DNA of 64,000 bases from Peptococcaceae bacterium CEB3 (GCA_001029295.1 LDXJ01000048.1:16270-80269); one strand, 5' to 3'. Shown: positions 8,843 to 18,663, counted from the stretch's first letter. The notes: generated by a model from the letters alone, not told the origin. Made by a program: numbers and translations.

Positions 8843-10311
8843 TACTCGATTTGGGTTTGGGAGCGGCTGCGGGAGTTTTGGCCTATCTTCTGGTTATGGG
8901 GTATAATGTGCTGCCCTTGGTGGTGGTGGTTGGCGGTGCCTATTTGGTTTGGCATTTTGTCATCCAAAGGCAGGTTCTTAGAACCAGCGGGAAAGGGGTT
9001 CTGGTTTCTACCACGGCTATCGGTTTTGACGATATCGGAGGGCAGAACGCGGCTAAGAAAGAACTGCAGGAAGCCTTGGATTTCCTGCTCTATTCCGACG
9101 GCATGAAAGCTTTGGGGATTCGCCCCCTAAAAGGTATTTTGCTTTCCGGGCCGCCCGGCACAGGTAAGACGCTTTTGGCCAAAGCCGCGGCCAGGTACAC
9201 TAATTCCGCTTTCTTAGCGGTCTCGGGCAGTGAATTCGTGGAAATGTATGCCGGGGTCGGGGCGGAACGGGTTCGCTCTTTGTTCCGCCGGGCACGGGAG
9301 ACAGCCAAAAAGGAAAAGAGAACCAGTTCGATCATCTTTATAGACGAAATGGACATCTTGGGAGCAAAGCGGGGCAGCAATATTTCACACCACGAGTATG
9401 ACCAGACACTTAATCAGCTTTTGGTGGAGATGGATGGGCTGGGGACCGACCAAGGAAGTCAGATCCTGGTGATCGGGGCCACTAACCGGGCGGACGCTTT
9501 AGACGAGGCTTTAGTGCGCCCCGGGCGCTTTGACCGTATGGTCAAAGTCGATCTGCCCGATAAAGAAGGGCGGTTGGCGATTCTCAAGATTCATACCAAG
9601 AATAAACCCTTGGCCGCGGGAATTGACCTGGACAAAATCGCCCGGGAAACGTTCGGCTTTTCCGGCGCGCATCTGGAAAGTGTGGCCAATGAGGCCGCGG
9701 TTTTTGCCCTGCGCGCGGGTGAGAAGGAAGTCCAGGAAAGCCACTTGCGCGAAGCCGTGGAGAAGGTCATGCTGGGCGAGCAATTGGACCGCAAGCCGAC
9801 GACGGAGGAGATGGAAAGGATAGCGATCCACGAGAGCGGTCACGCTCTGTTGGCCGAAACAGTGAGGCCGCATTCGGTTGCTCAAGTTTCGGTGCGTTCC
9901 AGGGGCAATGCACTCGGCTATGTCCGTCATTACCCGGAAGACGACCTCTACCTCTACACGCAAACCATGCTGGAGGAGCAGATCATGATCGCTTTGGCCG
10001 GAGCCTTGTCCGAAGAGGAACTCCTAGGTTCCCGCAGTACCGGGGCGGCCGGGGATTATGGGCAGGCGTTTAATCTGGTGGAGAAAATGCTCATGTCCGG
10101 TATGTCCAGTTTGGGAGTGGTGGATCTGGAGAACCTGGCTGTGGAAAAGCGTCACGAGGCGACGCGGGAGATTTTCGCTGTTTTGGAGGAAAAGACGCGC
10201 CGGATTATTCGTGAACACCGAGAGGTACTGCGCGAACTCTCGGGAATTCTGCGGGCTGAGGAGACGCTCAGCGGCGAAACTCTACGTGCCTATTTGCACG
10301 ATGTGGCCTAG
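8839..10311 (+). CDS. FtsH-like AAA+ zinc metalloprotease, minimal form
   Basis: AAA+ ATPase with Walker A GPPGTGKT (from residue ~104), Walker B IIFIDEMD and second region of homology (GATNRADALDEALVRPGRFD), followed by an M41 peptidase domain with HESGH at 331-335 and the likely third zinc ligand Asp406 in GAAGDYGQAF. Protease and ATPase sites look intact. At 490 residues it is shorter than FtsH (usually 600-700): two N-terminal transmembrane helices form a tight hairpin (residues ~4-45), so the ~70-residue extracytoplasmic domain is missing. GTG start overlaps the upstream membrane protein gene. Confidence 0.88.
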   Translation: MILDLGLGAAAGVLAYLLVMGYNVLPLVVVVGGAYLVWHFVIQRQVLRTSGKGVLVSTTAIGFDDIGGQNAAKKELQEALDFLLYSDGMKALGIRPLKGILLSGPPGTGKTLLAKAAARYTNSAFLAVSGSEFVEMYAGVGAERVRSLFRRARETAKKEKRTSSIIFIDEMDILGAKRGSNISHHEYDQTLNQLLVEMDGLGTDQGSQILVIGATNRADALDEALVRPGRFDRMVKVDLPDKEGRLAILKIHTKNKPLAAGIDLDKIARETFGFSGAHLESVANEAAVFALRAGEKEVQESHLREAVEKVMLGEQLDRKPTTEEMERIAIHESGHALLAETVRPHSVAQVSVRSRGNALGYVRHYPEDDLYLYTQTMLEEQIMIALAGALSEEELLGSRSTGAAGDYGQAFNLVEKMLMSGMSSLGVVDLENLAVEKRHEATREIFAVLEEKTRRIIREHREVLRELSGILRAEETLSGETLRAYLHDVA

Positions 10312-10317
10312 ATGAAA

Positions 10318-10384
10318 GTTTTTGGTCAAAAGAGGATAACTTTTGGTTCAAGAAGGATAACTTTCGGTCCGGAGAGAAATAACT
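10318..10384 (+). repeat. Short tandem repeat, three ~21-bp units
   Basis: Three imperfect units of the form TTTTGGTC-AAGAGGATAAC, ending at 10342, 10363 and about 10384, between the FtsH-like gene and cinA. The unit includes an AGGA run, so each copy resembles a ribosome binding site. Confidence 0.7.
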
Positions 10385-10427
10385 AGGAGGTGTAAGTTGC
10401 ATCTTTAACGGAGGGTGATACAATAGT

Positions 10428-11690
10428 ATGAAGGCTGTGATCCTAGCGACGGGTACGGAGCTTTTGCTCGGACAGACTTTGAATACCAGCGCCCATTATC
10501 TCACCGGGAAATTATCCTCTTTGGGCATTGAGGTTGATTATCATATCACAGTGGGCGACAACCCCGAGCGAATGGAGGCGACTCTGCGAGAGGCCCTGGG
10601 TTGTTGTGATCTGTTGGTAACTACCGGAGGTTTGGGTCCTACCAAGGACGACTTGACGAAGGAACTGGTGGCGAAAGTTTTAGGTTTGGCGATGGAGTTG
10701 GATCCCGCGAGTTTGGAGCAAATCAAAAGTTTTTTTGCTAAACGCAGGGGTCCGATGCCGGCGGGCAATGAGAAACAAGCTTATTTTCCCCGCGGGGCCA
10801 GGATTCTTCCGAATCCTATCGGAACCGCGCCCGGCGCGATCATCGAGCAGGGTGGGAAAACGGTTGTCATCCTGCCCGGGCCGCCGTTCGAAATGCAACC
10901 TATGTTTGAGAACCATGTTCGGCCCGACCTGGAGAAACGCCTGGGCCGCGGCGCGGCGCGGATGTATGTTCGGGTTCTCAAAGTGTTCGGCATGGGTGAG
11001 TCCGCTATCGAAGAAGTTCTGGGTGACTTGATGCGGCGGTCCAATCCCGGCTTGGCTTTGCTGGCCAAACGGGCGGAAATGCATATTCGTCTGGTAGCCC
11101 GTTCTCCGCGGGAGGATCAGGCCCTGGACCTTTTGGATGGGTCGGAACGGGAGATCCGCTCCCTTCTCGGGGACAAAGTGTTTGCCCGGGATGAGGAGAC
11201 GATGATCAGGATCGTGGGGAACTCGCTTAAGGAGCGGGGGCTGAGGATCGCGACGGCGGAATCGTGTACCGGCGGATTGTTGGGTGCGGCTCTGACGCAA
11301 GAACCCGGCAGTTCGGAGTTCTATTTGGGCGGGGTCGTAAGTTACGCCAACGCGGTTAAAGAAGGGTTGTTGGGGGTCAAACAAGAAAGCCTTGATTCCG
11401 TGGGGGCCGTCAGTGAGGAGGTGGCCCGGGAGATGGCAGAGGGCATCCGAGTGCGCACAGGGGCCGATCTGGCGCTCTCGACCACAGGAATCGCGGGGCC
11501 TGACGGGGCGACGCCTGAGAAGCCGGTAGGATTGGTTTACATTGGTTTAGCGAGCAGGAAAGGCGTGCAAGCGCGGAGATTCCAGTTCTATGGGGAAAGG
11601 GAATCCGTACGCCAGTTGACAGTACAGGCCGCCCTGGATTGGGTGCGCCGGCAGTTTGGTCCAGTCGGAAAGGAGAACTTTGTTTCATGA
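10428..11690 (+). CDS. cinA: CinA family protein (NMN amidohydrolase)
   Basis: N-terminal molybdopterin-binding-like (MoaB/COG1058) domain with TGTELLLGQTLNT and TTGGLGPTKDD, and C-terminal CinA amidohydrolase domain with TAESCTGGLLG and STTGIAGPDG. CinA-family proteins deamidate nicotinamide mononucleotide and can hydrolyse ADP-ribose; in Gram-positives cinA is often next to recA. 420 residues. ATG 10428 with GGAGGGTGA upstream. The stop overlaps the start of the helicase gene. Confidence 0.94.
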   Translation: MKAVILATGTELLLGQTLNTSAHYLTGKLSSLGIEVDYHITVGDNPERMEATLREALGCCDLLVTTGGLGPTKDDLTKELVAKVLGLAMELDPASLEQIKSFFAKRRGPMPAGNEKQAYFPRGARILPNPIGTAPGAIIEQGGKTVVILPGPPFEMQPMFENHVRPDLEKRLGRGAARMYVRVLKVFGMGESAIEEVLGDLMRRSNPGLALLAKRAEMHIRLVARSPREDQALDLLDGSEREIRSLLGDKVFARDEETMIRIVGNSLKERGLRIATAESCTGGLLGAALTQEPGSSEFYLGGVVSYANAVKEGLLGVKQESLDSVGAVSEEVAREMAEGIRVRTGADLALSTTGIAGPDGATPEKPVGLVYIGLASRKGVQARRFQFYGERESVRQLTVQAALDWVRRQFGPVGKENFVS

Positions 11691-13282
11691 TGGTTGAACG
11701 GTTACAGACTTTTGGCGAGATTACGCTTAGCAAACAGGTATTACAGGCATTGTCGGAGATGGGTTTTGAAGAACCGTCTCCGATCCAGAAAGAAGCGGTG
11801 CCCCTGGCTTTAAACGGGGTGGATTTGATCGGGCAAGCTCAGACAGGTACGGGCAAGACAGCGGCCTTCGGAATTCCGATCACGGAAAAAGTGAATCCTA
11901 AATTTCAGGCCGTACAAGCCCTGGTTCTGACTCCGACCCGGGAGCTGGCTGTCCAGGTGTCGGAGGAAATCGCGAAGATCTGCAAGTACAGGCACATTAA
12001 GCCCCTGCCTATCTACGGTGGGCAGTCCATTGACCGGCAGATCCGGGCCCTGCGTTACGGGTGCCAGGTGGTGGTCGGCACTCCGGGGCGTTTGCTGGAC
12101 CATTTGAACCGCGGTACTCTGCGTTTGCCCTATGTCAAAACCGTGGTCCTGGATGAAGCGGACGAGATGCTCGATATGGGCTTTATTGATGATATCGAAA
12201 GTATTCTTAAAGAGGTGCCGGCCGAGGATCGCCAGCTGATGTTGTTTTCGGCTACGATGCCCCTGGAAATCCGCCGCTTGGCCCAACGCTACATGAAGGA
12301 ACCTCATACCATTACGGTCAGCCGGGACGAATTGACGGTGCCGCTCACCGATCAGGTATTTTATGAGACTCGGGAAAAGATCAAGGTGGACGCCCTCTGC
12401 CGGATCATTGATACGGAAGATATCGGCCAAGGGATTATTTTTTGCCGGACCAAGCGGGGTGTTGATGAACTGGTAGTGGCCCTGGAGGCGAGAGGCTATT
12501 TTGCGGACGCGCTGCACGGGGATTTGAGCCAACAGCAGCGGGACCGGGTGATGAAACGTTTCCGGGACGGGAAGACCGAGCTCCTGGTGGCGACGGACGT
12601 GGCCGCCCGGGGCCTGGATATCGATAAGGTGACTCATGTCATCAACTTTGATATTCCCCAGGACCCGGAAGGCTACGTACACAGGATCGGGCGCACCGGG
12701 AGGGCCGGGCGCAAAGGTCAGGCGATCACTTTGATAACGCCGAAGGAATACCGGCAGCTCCGGCTGATAGAGCAGCTAATCAAGACGCGCATTCGCCGGC
12801 AAGAGCTGCCCTCCCTGGCGGATATCAGTGAAAGACAGGCCGATAACTTGAAAAACCAGCTGATTAAATTGATCCAGAAAAACCATTTAGGTGCCTATCG
12901 CTCTATCGCCGGGGCCTTGCTGGAGGAATACGATTCGATGGAAGTGGCGGCCGCGGCCCTCAAGTATGCCGTGGAAGGTCCGGATGTGGAACAGCGGGAG
13001 GAGGAGGATGAACTCTCCTTCGGCAATACCGGGGCCACCGCCGGCATGGTGCGCCTGTTTATGAACATCGGGCGTATCCAGCAGATCAGGCCTCAGGATA
13101 TTGTGCGCTGGATTGCCGAGGAGAGCGGAGTTCCGGGCAACATCATCGGCATGATCAATATTTACGACAAGTTCACTTTTGTTGAGGTGCCGGAAGAGTA
13201 TGCGCAAAGAGTTTTGGGCTGTATGCATCAAAATATGATCAAAGGGCGCAAGGTGAACGTGGAACCCGCTAAAGCCAGATAA
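11687..13282 (+). CDS. DEAD-box RNA helicase with DbpA-type RNA-binding domain
   Basis: All core helicase motifs are visible: AQTGTGKT, PTRELAVQ, GTPGR, LDEADEML, SAT, and HRIGRTGRAGRKG. The last ~75 residues (from GMVRLFMNIGRIQQ) form a DbpA/RRM-like C-terminal domain, as in CshA/DeaD proteins involved in ribosome assembly and mRNA decay. About 531 residues. ATG 11687 overlaps the cinA stop and has AAGGAG upstream; a second ATG follows directly. RNase Y lies downstream in the same strand, and helicase and nuclease may work in the same RNA-decay pathway. Confidence 0.92.
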   Translation: MMVERLQTFGEITLSKQVLQALSEMGFEEPSPIQKEAVPLALNGVDLIGQAQTGTGKTAAFGIPITEKVNPKFQAVQALVLTPTRELAVQVSEEIAKICKYRHIKPLPIYGGQSIDRQIRALRYGCQVVVGTPGRLLDHLNRGTLRLPYVKTVVLDEADEMLDMGFIDDIESILKEVPAEDRQLMLFSATMPLEIRRLAQRYMKEPHTITVSRDELTVPLTDQVFYETREKIKVDALCRIIDTEDIGQGIIFCRTKRGVDELVVALEARGYFADALHGDLSQQQRDRVMKRFRDGKTELLVATDVAARGLDIDKVTHVINFDIPQDPEGYVHRIGRTGRAGRKGQAITLITPKEYRQLRLIEQLIKTRIRRQELPSLADISERQADNLKNQLIKLIQKNHLGAYRSIAGALLEEYDSMEVAAAALKYAVEGPDVEQREEEDELSFGNTGATAGMVRLFMNIGRIQQIRPQDIVRWIAEESGVPGNIIGMINIYDKFTFVEVPEEYAQRVLGCMHQNMIKGRKVNVEPAKAR

Positions 13283-13361
13283 GGGAGCGAACGGCCAGGG
13301 CCGAGACTTCGGGCCGCGGCGGCGGAAAAGCTGAAACGGATTTGAACTGGCGCGCGAAAAG

Positions 13362-13383
13362 TCCCCTCCTCTTCAGGAGGGGA
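13362..13383 (+). terminator. Hairpin after the helicase gene
   Basis: CCCCTCCT (13363-13370) and AGGAGGGG (13375-13382) form a perfect 8-bp stem with a CTTC loop, extended by T13362–A13383. No U-run follows, so it may be a weak terminator or an mRNA 3'-end structure before the recA promoter. Confidence 0.4.
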
Positions 13384-13437
13384 TAATTGCTATGCGCAGT
13401 TGACGAAACAACGCTTTTTCTGTCGAACGATTGAGGG

Positions 13438-13466
13438 TTGACAAGCACGAGGAATTCAACTATAAT
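13438..13466 (+). promoter_or_regulatory. Consensus sigma-A promoter of recA
   Basis: Perfect TTGACA (13438-13443), 17-bp spacer, perfect TATAAT (13461-13466). The SOS box begins six bases after the -10 element. Confidence 0.92.
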
Positions 13467-13471
13467 ACAAT

Positions 13472-13485
13472 CGAACAGATGTTTG
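13472..13485 (+). promoter_or_regulatory. LexA (SOS/DinR) operator of recA
   Basis: CGAACAGATGTTTG is an exact match to the Gram-positive LexA consensus CGAACRNRYGTTYG. It lies over the likely transcription start of the recA promoter, a position where bound LexA would block initiation. This predicts DNA-damage induction of recA-recX. Confidence 0.9.
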
Positions 13486-13550
13486 TGTTTATCCAGCTTT
13501 AGCTGAACGAGTTCACTTATAAGTGCTAAAAAAGACTGAGGAGGGATGGG

Positions 13551-14591
13551 ATGTCCGGAACTGACAAACTGAAAGCCCTTGATATCGCCTTGGGCCAAAT
13601 CGAAAAACAGTTTGGCAAAGGCTCCATTATGAAACTGGGCGAGGCTTCGGCGAAAATGGCGGTTGAGACGATCTCCACCGGCGCTCTGGCTCTGGATATC
13701 GCTCTGGGTGTGGGCGGAGTGCCTCGGGGGCGGGTTGTGGAAATTTACGGGCCGGAATCTTCGGGCAAAACCACCGTGGCCCTGCATATCGCGGCGGAGG
13801 CGCAAAAGGCAGGGGGTGTGGCGGCTTTCATCGATGCCGAACATGCTTTGGATCCGGTCTATGCGCGGGCGCTCGGACTGAATATCGATGATCTCCTGGT
13901 GGCTCAACCGGACACGGGCGAACAGGCCCTGGAAATCTGCGAGGCCCTTGTCCGGAGCGGAGCGGTGGACGTGGTCGTGATCGACTCTGTGGCTGCCCTC
14001 GTTCCGCGGGCCGAGATTGAAGGGGAAATGGGGGATTCCCATGTCGGTTTGCACGCGAGGCTGATGTCTCAGGCGCTGCGCAAGCTGACGGGGGCGATCA
14101 GCAAGAGCCGGACCTGTGTTATCTTTATTAACCAGATCCGGGAAAAGGTCGGAGTGATGTTTGGTAATCCCGAGACGACCACCGGCGGCCGCGCCTTGAA
14201 ATTCTACGCCACGATCCGGCTGGATGTGCGCCGGCAGGAGACCCTGAAACAAGGGCAGGAAATGGTGGGCAGCCGCACACGGGTCAAGGTCGTCAAAAAC
14301 AAAGTGGCTCCTCCCTTCAGGATGGCGGACTTTGATATCATGTATGGACAGGGCATTTCCCGGGAGGGGAGCATTGTCGATGTCGGCACAGACATGGAAC
14401 TCATCAACAAGTCGGGAGCCTGGTATTCCTACAACGGAGAGAGGTTGGGACAGGGCAAAGAGAATGTCAAGGAATTTTTGCGCCAACACCCGGAAATCGC
14501 CAATGAAATAGAGGGACGGATCCGGAGCAACATCAGCACTGCGGTCCCGGCCTCGGCTGAGGAGGAGGCGGACCCGGATAACACTGACTGA
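13551..14591 (+). CDS. recA: Recombinase RecA
   Basis: 346 residues. Walker A GPESSGKT at 67-74, loop and DNA-binding segments ([21 protein letters not shown], read in pieces; [14 protein letters not shown]) and the C-terminal domain with an acidic tail. Forms ATP-dependent filaments on single-stranded DNA for recombination and triggers LexA self-cleavage. ATG 13551 follows GAGGAGGGATGGG. Controlled by a consensus promoter and SOS box upstream. Confidence 0.98.
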   Translation: MSGTDKLKALDIALGQIEKQFGKGSIMKLGEASAKMAVETISTGALALDIALGVGGVPRGRVVEIYGPESSGKTTVALHIAAEAQKAGGVAAFIDAEHALDPVYARALGLNIDDLLVAQPDTGEQALEICEALVRSGAVDVVVIDSVAALVPRAEIEGEMGDSHVGLHARLMSQALRKLTGAISKSRTCVIFINQIREKVGVMFGNPETTTGGRALKFYATIRLDVRRQETLKQGQEMVGSRTRVKVVKNKVAPPFRMADFDIMYGQGISREGSIVDVGTDMELINKSGAWYSYNGERLGQGKENVKEFLRQHPEIANEIEGRIRSNISTAVPASAEEEADPDNTD

Positions 14592-14758
14592 CGATTGGGG
14601 TGTAGGGCATGAATGTTCGTGCGGAGTCTCGACGAGCGGGATCGGCTTCGGCGACGGGGAGATTCAGGACTGGGGTGTCACTTAGGTGAGGGAGGTGACC
14701 GGCGACGGGCTCTTTAAAGAACAAGGCAGCCTGTGCGCGAGGCCCTCAGAAGAAGGCT

Positions 14759-15250
14759 TTGGAGGCTGCGCTCGACGCGCTCTCACATAGGGCCTTGACG
14801 CGTCATGAGGTCCAAGAGCGCCTTGACGGCAAGGGCTACACTTCCCAGGAAAGCCTGGAGGCCCTGCGGCGTTTGGAAGAATGGGGCTACCTCGATGACC
14901 GCCGTTTGGCTCTTGGCTATGGTCAGGCTCGCGTGCGGGATGGTTGGGCGCGGGCCCGCCTGCGTCTGGCTCTCAGCCGGCGGGGAGTGGACAGGGCGGT
15001 GATCGACGAAGTTTTGAATGAAGTCTATGCCGAGGGGTTGGAACTTGAGCAGTGTATCGAACTGGTCCGCAAACTGTGGGAACAGGAGGAAAAGAAGGCC
15101 GAACGCCGAAGGCACCCCAGTCAGGCACACTTTGGCGCGGGACTTGCAGCCGCTTCACCGCGGCAGAAAATCGGGGCCAAGCTCATGCAAAGAGGTTACC
15201 CGATGGACATCGTGGTGAAGGCACTTGACAATTTTTACAAACCGAATTAA
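14759..15250 (+). CDS. recX: Regulatory protein RecX
   Basis: 163 residues with RecX three-helix repeats (ALTRHEVQERLDGKGY, LEEWGYLDDRRLALGYGQAR). RecX modulates RecA filaments by direct binding. It follows recA by about 170 bp. The start is awkward: the only usual start codon in frame is TTG 14759 with AGAAGG just upstream, yet about 20 codons before it stay open back to a TGA at 14696 and read like RecX N-terminal sequence (…KNKAACARGPQKKAL). A non-standard start or an upstream frameshift is possible. Confidence 0.85.
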   Translation: MEAALDALSHRALTRHEVQERLDGKGYTSQESLEALRRLEEWGYLDDRRLALGYGQARVRDGWARARLRLALSRRGVDRAVIDEVLNEVYAEGLELEQCIELVRKLWEQEEKKAERRRHPSQAHFGAGLAAASPRQKIGAKLMQRGYPMDIVVKALDNFYKPN

Positions 15251-15284
15251 AATGCTACTAGAGACTTGTCCTCTGGTAAATGCT

Positions 15285-15302
15285 AACCTTTAAAAGGTTT
15301 TT
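15285..15302 (+). terminator. Terminator after recX
   Basis: AACCTT (15285-15290), loop TAA, AAGGTT (15294-15299) continuing into a short T-run. A small but plausible intrinsic terminator 35 bp after the recX stop. Confidence 0.5.
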
Positions 15303-15410
15303 CTTATAGATTTCAGCGTAGTTAGGCTAAAAATTGGGGGTTTTAACTAGCGAGCGAGAGTTTGTAGGAAATTGGGTTCGCCCGATATCTTTGAAAGGTG
15401 GCTTTTGGGG

Positions 15411-15437
15411 GACTGGTCGAGTTAACCAGTCTTTTTT
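15411..15437 (+). terminator. Intrinsic terminator or attenuator before rny
   Basis: GACTGGT (15411-15417) pairs with ACCAGTC (15425-15431) across a 7-base loop and is followed by TTTTTT (15432-15437). It stands 37 bp before the RNase Y start, so it may act as a leader attenuator rather than a recX terminator. Confidence 0.75.
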
Positions 15438-15473
15438 GGTGTTATTTTAGTTTTATTGGCAGGAGGTGAAATC

Positions 15474-17024
15474 TTGGACAGTATAGGGATCATTGTTTCT
15501 ATCGTACTATTGCTTGTCGGTTTGGTGCTCGGGGTGGCAGCGGGCTGGTTTATGCGTAAGGTCACGGCCGAAAAGTCCATCGGCTCGGCTGAGGAAGAGG
15601 CCAAGCGGATCGTAGGCCTGGCCCAGACGGAGGCCGAGGCCAAAAAGCGGGAAGCTGTCGTTGCGGCCAAAGAAGAAACCATGCATATGCACAACGAGGT
15701 TGAGAAAGAGATCCGGGAACGGCGCAACGAACTGCAGCGTTTGGAAAGGCGTTTACTGCAAAAAGAAGAGACGCTGGACCGTAAAATGGAGTCTTTGGAA
15801 CGTAAGGAAGACAACATGCACCGCAAAGAAGCGGAGGTTGACCGTCAGCGGGAGGAACTGTCTCATTTGGTCACCAAGGAACAGACTGAGCTCGAACGCA
15901 TATCCGGCTTGACATCGGATGAAGCCAAGGAAATTCTTCTACATAGTGTTGAGGAAGAAGTGCGTTATGAATCCGCTATTATGATTAAGGATATTGAAAG
16001 CAAGGCCAAAGAAGAAGCGGAGAAACGGGCGAAGAACATTATTGCGCTGGCTATCCAACGCTGTGCGGCGGATCATGTGGCTGAGACGACCGTATCAGTG
16101 GTTGCCCTGCCCAATGATGAGATGAAAGGCCGGATCATAGGGCGTGAAGGAAGAAATATTCGCACTCTGGAGACCCTGACGGGTATCGATTTAATTATTG
16201 ACGATACGCCCGAGGCGGTGATTCTTTCGGGATTTGACCCCATTCGCAGGGAAGTGGCCCGGGTAGCTTTGGAGAAGTTGATCATCGACGGCCGCATCCA
16301 CCCCGCGCGGATTGAGGAAATGGTTGAGAAAGCCCAGAAAGAGGTTGAACAGCGCATTCGGGAAGAAGGAGAACAGGCGACCTTTGACACGGGGGTGCAT
16401 GGCTTGCATCCTGAACTGGTTCGCATGCTGGGCAGGCAGAAGTTCCGCACCAGTTACGGCCAAAATGTTCTGAGACATTCCATCGAGGTCGCTCATTTGG
16501 CGGGTCTTATGGCGGCGGAACTTGGAGTGGATGTCCAACTGGCCAAGAGGGCGGGGCTGCTCCATGACATTGGCAAGGCGGTTGACCATGACACGGAAGG
16601 GACCCATGTCCAAATTGGGGTTGAGGTAGCCAAGAAGTATAAGGAATCTTGGGAAGTCATTCACGCGATTGAAGCTCATCATGGAGATGTGGAACCGAAA
16701 ACGGTCGTGGCCGTACTGGTGGCGGCTGCCGACGCGGTGTCGGCCGCCAGGCCCGGCGCCCGGCGGGAAACTTTGGAAGCGTACATTAAACGGCTGGAAA
16801 AATTGGAGGATATTGCCGAGACCTTTGAGGGAGTGGAGAAATCCTACGCCATTCAAGCCGGTCGCGAGATTCGAATCATTGTAAAGCCCGACAAAATCGA
16901 CGATGTCTTGGCTCCCAAGATTGCCCGGGAGATTAGCAAGCGCATCGAAGAAGAGTTAGAATATCCCGGACAGATTAAAGTCGTTGTAATACGTGAAACC
17001 CGTGCGGTGGATTATGCCAAATAG
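15474..17024 (+). CDS. rny: Ribonuclease Y
   Basis: Membrane-anchored endoribonuclease that starts mRNA decay. One N-terminal transmembrane helix (residues ~5-25), a long charged coiled coil (~30-190), a KH domain with the GREGRN loop, and an HD domain ([26 protein letters not shown]). About 516 residues, standard length. TTG 15474 is preceded by AGGAGGTGA, better than the in-frame TTG at 15456, which lies before that site. Confidence 0.95.
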   Translation: MDSIGIIVSIVLLLVGLVLGVAAGWFMRKVTAEKSIGSAEEEAKRIVGLAQTEAEAKKREAVVAAKEETMHMHNEVEKEIRERRNELQRLERRLLQKEETLDRKMESLERKEDNMHRKEAEVDRQREELSHLVTKEQTELERISGLTSDEAKEILLHSVEEEVRYESAIMIKDIESKAKEEAEKRAKNIIALAIQRCAADHVAETTVSVVALPNDEMKGRIIGREGRNIRTLETLTGIDLIIDDTPEAVILSGFDPIRREVARVALEKLIIDGRIHPARIEEMVEKAQKEVEQRIREEGEQATFDTGVHGLHPELVRMLGRQKFRTSYGQNVLRHSIEVAHLAGLMAAELGVDVQLAKRAGLLHDIGKAVDHDTEGTHVQIGVEVAKKYKESWEVIHAIEAHHGDVEPKTVVAVLVAAADAVSAARPGARRETLEAYIKRLEKLEDIAETFEGVEKSYAIQAGREIRIIVKPDKIDDVLAPKIAREISKRIEEELEYPGQIKVVVIRETRAVDYAK

Positions 17025-17180
17025 CATTTCCGGCCGGCGGCGCCCGTGTTGCGTCCGCGGGGGAGGCCCGCGTCAGCAAGTGACCGGGTAAATGTCAGAA
17101 CGTGCCAGAAGGACTTTGCCGCTTGGTGCCGAATACCTTACCTAATTGGCAGAAGGAGAGGAAAAAGGAGAGGGAAACAG

Positions 17181-17708
17181 ATGGCGGCGCTGAGCTTGCA
17201 GTATAAAGACGGCAGACGGGTGCCGGAAGGGGCCGGTCTGCTCATTTCGATTCTGGTACGCTATGCCGAGGTGGGTTCTATATATTATTGGCAGGAGGAG
17301 CATGCTCTGAAATTTACGTTTTTGCTCATGGGAGCGGAAGGCAAGGCAGTGGAGGGGTTCAGGAACAAGCTCCCGCTCGCTTTGGCAGCTTTTCACGGCC
17401 TGAAGGGCAGCGCCATGACACTCTGCGGGATGGAAAGCCGCGGCGAGGGGGATATCTATACGCTTACCGTGACTAGGGACGTAGAGAGTATGACTCAGAC
17501 GGAGGTGGGACTCATCGTCGATTTGCTCAAGGATGAGTTTGGGGAGGCCTTGGTTCTCGACGATGCGGACGGGGACGTTCCGGAAGACGAATTGCTTTTT
17601 CAGGAGGAGTTGATCGGACACCTGCTGGCCAAGATGCGGGATGACGAAATCGATAAAAATGTGGTCGCGGTTCGCGATGAAGGCCGGGTTTTGGTTTTCA
17701 AGAATTAG
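17181..17708 (+). CDS. Hypothetical protein between rny and ymdB
   Basis: 175 residues, acidic C-terminal half, no transmembrane helix or motif I recognise. ATG 17181 follows AAAGGAGAGGG; the open frame back to 17046 lacks a better site. In Bacillus, rny and ymdB are adjacent without this gene, so this is an insertion typical of a narrower group. No function can be assigned. Confidence 0.7.
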   Translation: MAALSLQYKDGRRVPEGAGLLISILVRYAEVGSIYYWQEEHALKFTFLLMGAEGKAVEGFRNKLPLALAAFHGLKGSAMTLCGMESRGEGDIYTLTVTRDVESMTQTEVGLIVDLLKDEFGEALVLDDADGDVPEDELLFQEELIGHLLAKMRDDEIDKNVVAVRDEGRVLVFKN

Positions 17709-17847
17709 AAAAAGCCCCGCATCGCCATTCGATGGCCTTTTAGGACAAGAGGGAACGCTGAGTGTGGTTGGTGTGGCCGCTATTGAGGTCAAGGGTCAGG
17801 GAATAGCCCGGCAGGAGCCGCTGATCTTCGTGGAAGGGGAATCGTTC

Positions 17848-18627
17848 ATGATCGTATTGTTCATAGGGGACATCGTCGGAAAAACCGGGCGCCAAGCCAT
17901 CAGGGCTTTGCTTAAACCGGTTAAAGACGAATACAAGGTGGCACTCACAGTTGCCAATGGTGAAAATGCCGCGGGTGGGAACGGTTTGACCAGAGAAGTG
18001 GCGCAAGAGCTCTACGGTACGGGTATTGATTTCCTTACCATGGGCAATCACGTCTGGGACAAAAGGCAGATTCTGGACTTCATCGACAGTGAGGCGAGGT
18101 TGGTGAGGCCTGCCAACTATCCGGCCGGGGCACCCGGCAAGGGGTACGGATTTGTGCGCTTGAACGGCTTCAAAGTCGGGATGCTCAATCTGTCCGGTCG
18201 AGTCTATCTTCCGGCTCTGGATGACCCCTTTAGCGGAGCGATTCGGTTAATTAACCTGATGCGTCAGGAGAGTCCCCTGATCCTGGTGGATTTCCATGCC
18301 GAGGCCACCTCGGAAAAAATTGCTTTGGGTTGGTTTTTGGACGGCAAAGTCAGTGCCGTGTTGGGAACCCATACTCATGTACAAACAGCCGATGAGCGCG
18401 TTTTGCCCCAAGGCACGGCCTACATCACGGATGTGGGTATGACCGGGCCGCGGGACTCCGTCCTCGGTGTTAAGAAAGAAGTCGTCATCAACCGCTTCCT
18501 GACCCAGCTGCCGGCAAAATTCGACATTGCCGGCGGGGTCTTGCAATTGAATGCCGTCATCCTCGATCTGGATGAAGAGACCGGCAAAGCCCGGCGGATC
18601 GAGAGGGTGCAGCGCTTTGCCGAATAG
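17848..18627 (+). CDS. ymdB: YmdB family metallophosphoesterase
   Basis: 259 residues. Metallophosphoesterase core: FIGDIVGKTGR, VANGENAAGGNG, MGNHVWDKRQI, DFHAEATSEK and GTHTHVQTAD, the di-metal ligands of the TIGR00282 family. B. subtilis YmdB hydrolyses 2',3'-cyclic nucleotides and controls the switch between motility and biofilm; it also interacts functionally with RNase Y. ATG 17848 follows GGAAGGGGA. The frame continues upstream to 17641 but that part overlaps the previous gene. Confidence 0.94.
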   Translation: MIVLFIGDIVGKTGRQAIRALLKPVKDEYKVALTVANGENAAGGNGLTREVAQELYGTGIDFLTMGNHVWDKRQILDFIDSEARLVRPANYPAGAPGKGYGFVRLNGFKVGMLNLSGRVYLPALDDPFSGAIRLINLMRQESPLILVDFHAEATSEKIALGWFLDGKVSAVLGTHTHVQTADERVLPQGTAYITDVGMTGPRDSVLGVKKEVVINRFLTQLPAKFDIAGGVLQLNAVILDLDEETGKARRIERVQRFAE

Positions 18628-18663
18628 CGCACATCCATTCGGCGCCGTCGGAGGTGAAGGCAT

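Noticed and set aside
13269..14489. Long minus-strand frame opposite recA
   Set aside because: Lies fully within recA and helicase-recA spacer; composition is that of an antisense shadow and there is no ribosome site.
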